Positions 60,202 through 64,000 of a DNA stretch of 64,000 nt are shown one piece after another; the stretch's first letter is position 1, and every line of letters begins with the position of its first letter. The position numbers and the translations under genes were made by a program. This DNA is from Verticillium longisporum (taxonomy: Eukaryota; Ascomycota; Sordariomycetes; Glomerellales; Plectosphaerellaceae), in assembly GCA_019188255.1 (NCBI GenBank), contig JAETXT010000006.1:1-64000 (forward strand), written 5' to 3'. The notes beneath the pieces were generated by a model that was given only the letters and a program-made list of their open reading frames with translations, did no database searches and was not told where the DNA came from.

Positions 60202-61613
60202 CTAGCTCCTGGCGCGCTTCGAGTTGACGCTACGACCAGGACCCAACCTCAACTTGCCATTGCTGCCAGTTCTCTCACCGGTGATGATGTTGGGCATATA
60301 GTCTTCGTCCATCAAGTCCTTCTTTCGCTCGCGACGCTTCTCCTCCACAGCCCTCTCGTACTCTTTCTGGTCCTCCGCAAACAACAGCTTCGTACCCCAA
60401 TTGTTCTTGCCACCGGCGCTCTTGGACGGCAGCTTACCGCTGGCCGTGCCTGCGACAGCCTTGGGTACGCTGAAGACATTGCCACGGTTGTTCCACTGGA
60501 AGTTGCGTTTCAAGTGGATTTGGAACGAGCCATCATCGGCCGTGGTACACGAGGTCCGCGTCAGCGTTGCCTGTCCGCACTTGGGGCAGAACTGGCGATC
60601 CATCTTCTTGCAAACCTGGAAGCAGCCGTGGCAGCGAAGCACCCAGTTCTTTACCTGTGTGATGCGTGACATTGCTGGGGAGAGGAGGTTGAGCCCGATG
60701 CGCAGAGCAACATTTTGCATGGCGTAATCGGATGTCAGCATGGCCACTTTGAGAGAGACGGCGGCAGTCGTCGGCAGAACTTCCTTGGTGTCCTTTTCCT
60801 GGTGCTTCTTCAGATTTGAAGGTGTGATCCATCCGTCATCCGAGTCAGCTCCATCGTCCTCTGCTGGTGCGCTCTCTGGCGTGAGCTCAGCCTGGACGTT
60901 GTCTTGCACTTCCAGATTCTCCATCTTTCTGTTGACTCCAGCTGTGGGGTCAGCCTTTGTTGGTACCTCAACCCAAGTGCCAGCCTTCTCGTTATCATCT
61001 TCGGTGTGCGCTGCAAGAGTTTGCTCTATCGCAGTAGGCCCGAGCTCAGGTACCATCTCCGCAGGCGAGACTTTAGTCGATTCAAGCTGGCTCTGTGCTG
61101 CTGCTGCCGTCTCAAGTTCGCTGTCCTCCGCTACATCGACGCTATCCTTTTCCAGGCCGCCGTCGTTTCCAGGCGGCTTTCCGCTGATACCCTTCTGGTT
61201 CGGGTCCTTCCTCAGCCTCCAGTCGCCGTTATTCTGCTCCAGTTCAAGTTCATAGGTGAGCGCCAGTAGTTGAATGTCGGGCCTGCTCATGACTTCAAGG
61301 TCGCCAGTCCGGCGCGCGAAATCGGTAATGAACTTAACGCTCGCGGGGCGGGGATTCCGTAACTTGACAAAGGGGAGTAGCGTTGTCTCAACTCGGGTGC
61401 GCGTAGCGGCATCGCGAATTTCGTCAATAATCGACGGCAGTGTGTAGAGTTCGTCCGCCTGGGCGATAAGCGTGCTGACAGGGGGTCGTTCTTGATCAAC
61501 GGGCCTGTGTCGAGGCAGATGCTGTGTATGGGTTTCCTCTGTTCGGTCATAGGATTCTCAGAGGGGACAGTGGACTGCGGGTCAGCCGCCGAAGGTTGGG
61601 CGTCGACCGACAT
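60202..61613 (-). CDS. NOB1: 20S pre-rRNA endonuclease Nob1, one-base homopolymer frameshift
   Basis: Cleaves 20S pre-rRNA at site D in the cytoplasm. The PIN domain starts with LDTGPLIKND, and conserved LLALTYELELEQNNGDWRLR follows. The zinc ribbon CHGCFQVC...FCPKCG and the C-terminal AEDQKEYERA region are present. Upstream and downstream frames disagree at the C5 run (complement of 61481-61485): a sixth C is required for NDP to continue as PVSTLIAQADELYTL. The Met at 61290 is not the start. Because Nob1 is essential in yeast, a consensus error is likelier than a null. Start at 61613; 61550 is an alternative. Confidence 0.87.
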
Positions 61614-62069
61614 GACGACGAGCGGGAGCCTAAATAGGCTGGGGAACGATGCGGCCGAGGCGTTTTCAAGTACGAGCCAACCCAGTAAGCTTACAGGGCG
61701 ATTTGCGTTGTACGGTGAAGGCAACCTCAGCGTTGTGCTGAAGATGTTTTCGGGGTAACTGGAAATTTCTTTATCGCGGGGTGTGGTGGTGGGTGGCGGG
61801 GTATGAGCCAGAATACGATAAGAAAAGAAAAGTGGATACAGCACCATGATGGATGACAACCCGTATTTAGTGGCAACACATAAGCAAGGTCTGGCATGTG
61901 AGTAGTGAAATGAACTCGTATAATTCGTTTCTCATAAAGTGTTGTACAATTCGGTATATACATTTTGCCGTATCCAGGCGACATTATATCTTCAACGGAT
62001 GTCCCATGCGCCCTGGGAGGTTAAACACAACCGTACTAGGTGATAAAACTATCATCTATCGGTTGGCGG
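61614..62069. other. Intergenic region, no gene seen
   Basis: 456 bp upstream of NOB1 and downstream of the next gene, both on the minus strand. Probably the NOB1 promoter; nothing else recognised. Confidence 0.5.
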
Positions 62070-64000
62070 TCATCGTAACATGTAAGACAAATCTGGCAAA
62101 TTTCGGACGAATTGCTCAATAGTCAGCTCGTTGCTGAGGTCGTCGCTCTTTGATGAAGATCCAGGAGCTGGAACTTCTTCGACTGTCCGAGGGGTCTGCT
62201 GCATTATGGTTGGCACAATGGGTGTCTGGGGGTAACTGCTTGGGCATTTGTCGCTTCATTGTCCACCCATCTGCCAAAGCCCCAGTCGTCTGGCTTTGAG
62301 ACTGGTGCAGCCTGAGCATGTATCTCCGAGCCAGCAACTTTGGAGAAGTTGTCGACTGATGGTGTCACCATCTCACCCCACTCGTCGTCCTCGTCTTCCT
62401 GTGTATCTGCCAGAGGTAGGTTCGTTCGTATAGTGAGGCCCTCCGGAACAGGCGATGCTTTATGCTCGCTCGACTTTTGATTAGGAGAAGACTCGTGGTC
62501 TCTGTAACCACGGCCATCTGAAGATGCACGATTCGTCGGTGGGATTTCGCGTGTGCCATCTTGCAACTTATCGCGGCCAGTGGTCCAGTCAAGGGCAGCC
62601 TGATCATGCCAGATGTTCGAACTGACAGCCGGCGGTGGCAGACTCACAGGTCGTGACTCGTTAACAAGAATTGCTGGACCAGGTGACTGTCCAATCATGG
62701 ATGAGCGTTGAGCGAGGGCCAGGGTGTCATTTTTCTTGAGATGCCTTCGGCTGAAGAAGTTCTCGAGATCGACCTGTGTACTGGCCTTGTCCCATCCAAA
62801 GCCATGACCACCTATGCCTTTCGCCACGCCCGTTCGAAAAGGCCTTTGACCTATCGAGTCTTCCTCCATCCAGCGGCGGACCGTCTTCAAGGCATCTGAC
62901 CGTACGGTCGATGAGGCCCACGCGATACGAACGTAGTTGTCATCATTTCCCGTATCATATCTTCTGAGTGACTCGTAACGCGAGAGACGATACCACATTC
63001 TCCGTTCAGAGACACTCTCAAAGCTGTCAACAATGACTTGATCAGGTACTTCAACATCCGCGCCTGTTACGTTGCTTGCAGAGAATGCAAATAGGGATTC
63101 AAGGTGCTCGAGGTCGACCTCAAAGGGTTCGTAGTCTGCGACTTTGGACGAAAGAATTTCCGAATGGTCGTTTCCAGGTACGGGATCATCCGCGTGGTTC
63201 TTGGGTACTTGGTTCTCCACCTGAAGTCCGTTCGGCATAACATGAGCTTCAACATAGTCGCCGTTCAATGTGGTTTTATCCTGTCCAGTGACATTCCTTG
63301 CATCGATTCGGTTCGGTGAAGATGACGTGGAATGCCCTTCGCCTACAGCTCCTTCGCTGCTTTCGAGGTCGGTGGCTTTCATGTCAGCTGATTGCGAGAA
63401 CTCAATGGCTATCGGCGATTGGCTTGTGCTTCGCTTTGGTGGAGGCACCAGCTCGGGAGGGATGTTGCTCTTCCTTGCGATACCGTCGTACATCTCCACC
63501 AGTTGGTGCACCTTAGAGGCTCCACGCTCACCAGTGACACCTGGCTCGCCTTCTTCGACGGGCGTGATGGGAGAGTCCTCGCGTGTCGAGTCGTGCGGTC
63601 CGTCGCCATCGGATGTTGATGCCGTGGCCGAGCCAGCTAGCTCGACGTGTGAGTATGGTGGTGTAGGACGATCATCGGCATGGTCTCCGGAGGAAGAATC
63701 ATGGCGGATGGAAATAGCAATAGCAGGACGTGGCGATTGTATTGTAGTCGAAACCTCTGAAGCGTGCGGTGGCATCTTGTGTGGACTCAGCTCAAGACCT
63801 GTCGGCAGTGCTGGGAGGCGTTGGATCTCAGTGAGTGGTCCGGCAACCTCATAGCGTATGTCGTTTGATGAATACTCGGAGGACCATGGATCGTGGGTCA
63901 GGTGATCGGAGGACAGCTTCTTAGACAAGGCTCTACTCCGCTGTCCTGGTGATGTGGACCGACTAATAGGCCACCTGGGTATGCTCTGTTTTCGCTTCGC
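62070..64000 (-). CDS. Conserved fungal protein of unknown function, 5'-truncated by the window, one-base frameshift
   Basis: The reading frame is open to the right edge, so the N-terminus lies outside. The visible part is long, Ser/Pro/Asp-rich and probably disordered. One compact block around 62850-63060 (SERRMWYRLSRYESLRR, then DDNYVRIAW and TVRRWMEED, later FGWDK) has the look of a conserved fungal domain. A second conserved-looking patch is DDEWGEMVTPS. At the C5 run complementary to 62228-62232 a sixth C would let the protein continue to a C-terminus of LTIEQFVRNLPDLSYMLR at 62070; as given, it stops at 62204. No enzymatic function is claimed. Confidence 0.7.

Overview
The window reads as a chromosome segment from a filamentous ascomycete (Pezizomycotina). 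Genes carry short 43-68 bp introns with GTRNGT donors and CTRAC-like branch points. Regulator and gene families are typical of that group (Zn2Cys6 factor, HET domain, RTA1, BBE-like oxidoreductase). Long AT-rich blocks have lost almost all CpA/TpG, the signature of repeat-induced point mutation (RIP). Species cannot be named from sequence alone; RIP of this strength fits Sordariomycetes best (inference).

Region 1 (0.3-17.9 kb) is a catabolic gene cluster of seven intact genes: a FATP-type acyl-CoA synthetase (-), a 3-ketoacyl-CoA thiolase (+), a Zn2Cys6 regulator (+), a Fox2-type multifunctional beta-oxidation protein (-), a salicylate-hydroxylase-like FAD monooxygenase (+), an aldehyde dehydrogenase (-) and an FAD-linked oxidoreductase (-). 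Five of the enzymes end or begin with peroxisomal targeting signals (AKL, N-terminal PTS2, ARL, SRL, AKL), so the pathway appears to be run inside the peroxisome. A CoA ligase, a hydratase/dehydrogenase and a thiolase, with no acyl-CoA oxidase, suggest side-chain shortening of an already unsaturated acid (cinnamate-like), with the monooxygenase and aldehyde dehydrogenase handling the ring or aldehyde product. That substrate is inference. A 12-bp sequence, CTCCACGATCCC, recurs in three of the promoters, and TCGGCA/TGCCGA is clustered in both divergent promoters. The first SDR domain of the Fox2-type protein has lost its catalytic Tyr and Lys.

Region 2 (18.7-25 kb) holds an 829-bp element with about 212-bp inverted repeats, a HET-domain gene broken by a 310-bp hAT-type MITE with an 8-bp target duplication (and by a later frameshift), a pair of tRNA-like repeats, and an RTA1-family membrane protein gene.

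Region 3 (26-53 kb) is a nest of transposons around one gene. Two nearly identical Fot1/pogo-type elements (25,962-27,809 and 42,797-44,653, opposite orientation) are not RIP-mutated. They sit among RIP-saturated relics: a Ty3/gypsy-like element with 214-bp LTRs (27,954-35,066), a copia pol remnant, an element with 178-bp LTRs (44,654-52,328) and a 1.75-kb inverted repeat. Between the two blocks is an intact ThrE/DUF1212 (Prm10-like) transporter gene.

Region 4 (53.7-64 kb) is ordinary euchromatin: a glutathione S-transferase, an M13 metallopeptidase, an Ayr1-like SDR, NOP10, NOB1 and a conserved fungal protein running off the right edge. Four of these six genes carry one single-base indel each, all in short homopolymers. 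Because NOB1 is expected to be essential, consensus errors are the likeliest explanation, not gene death.
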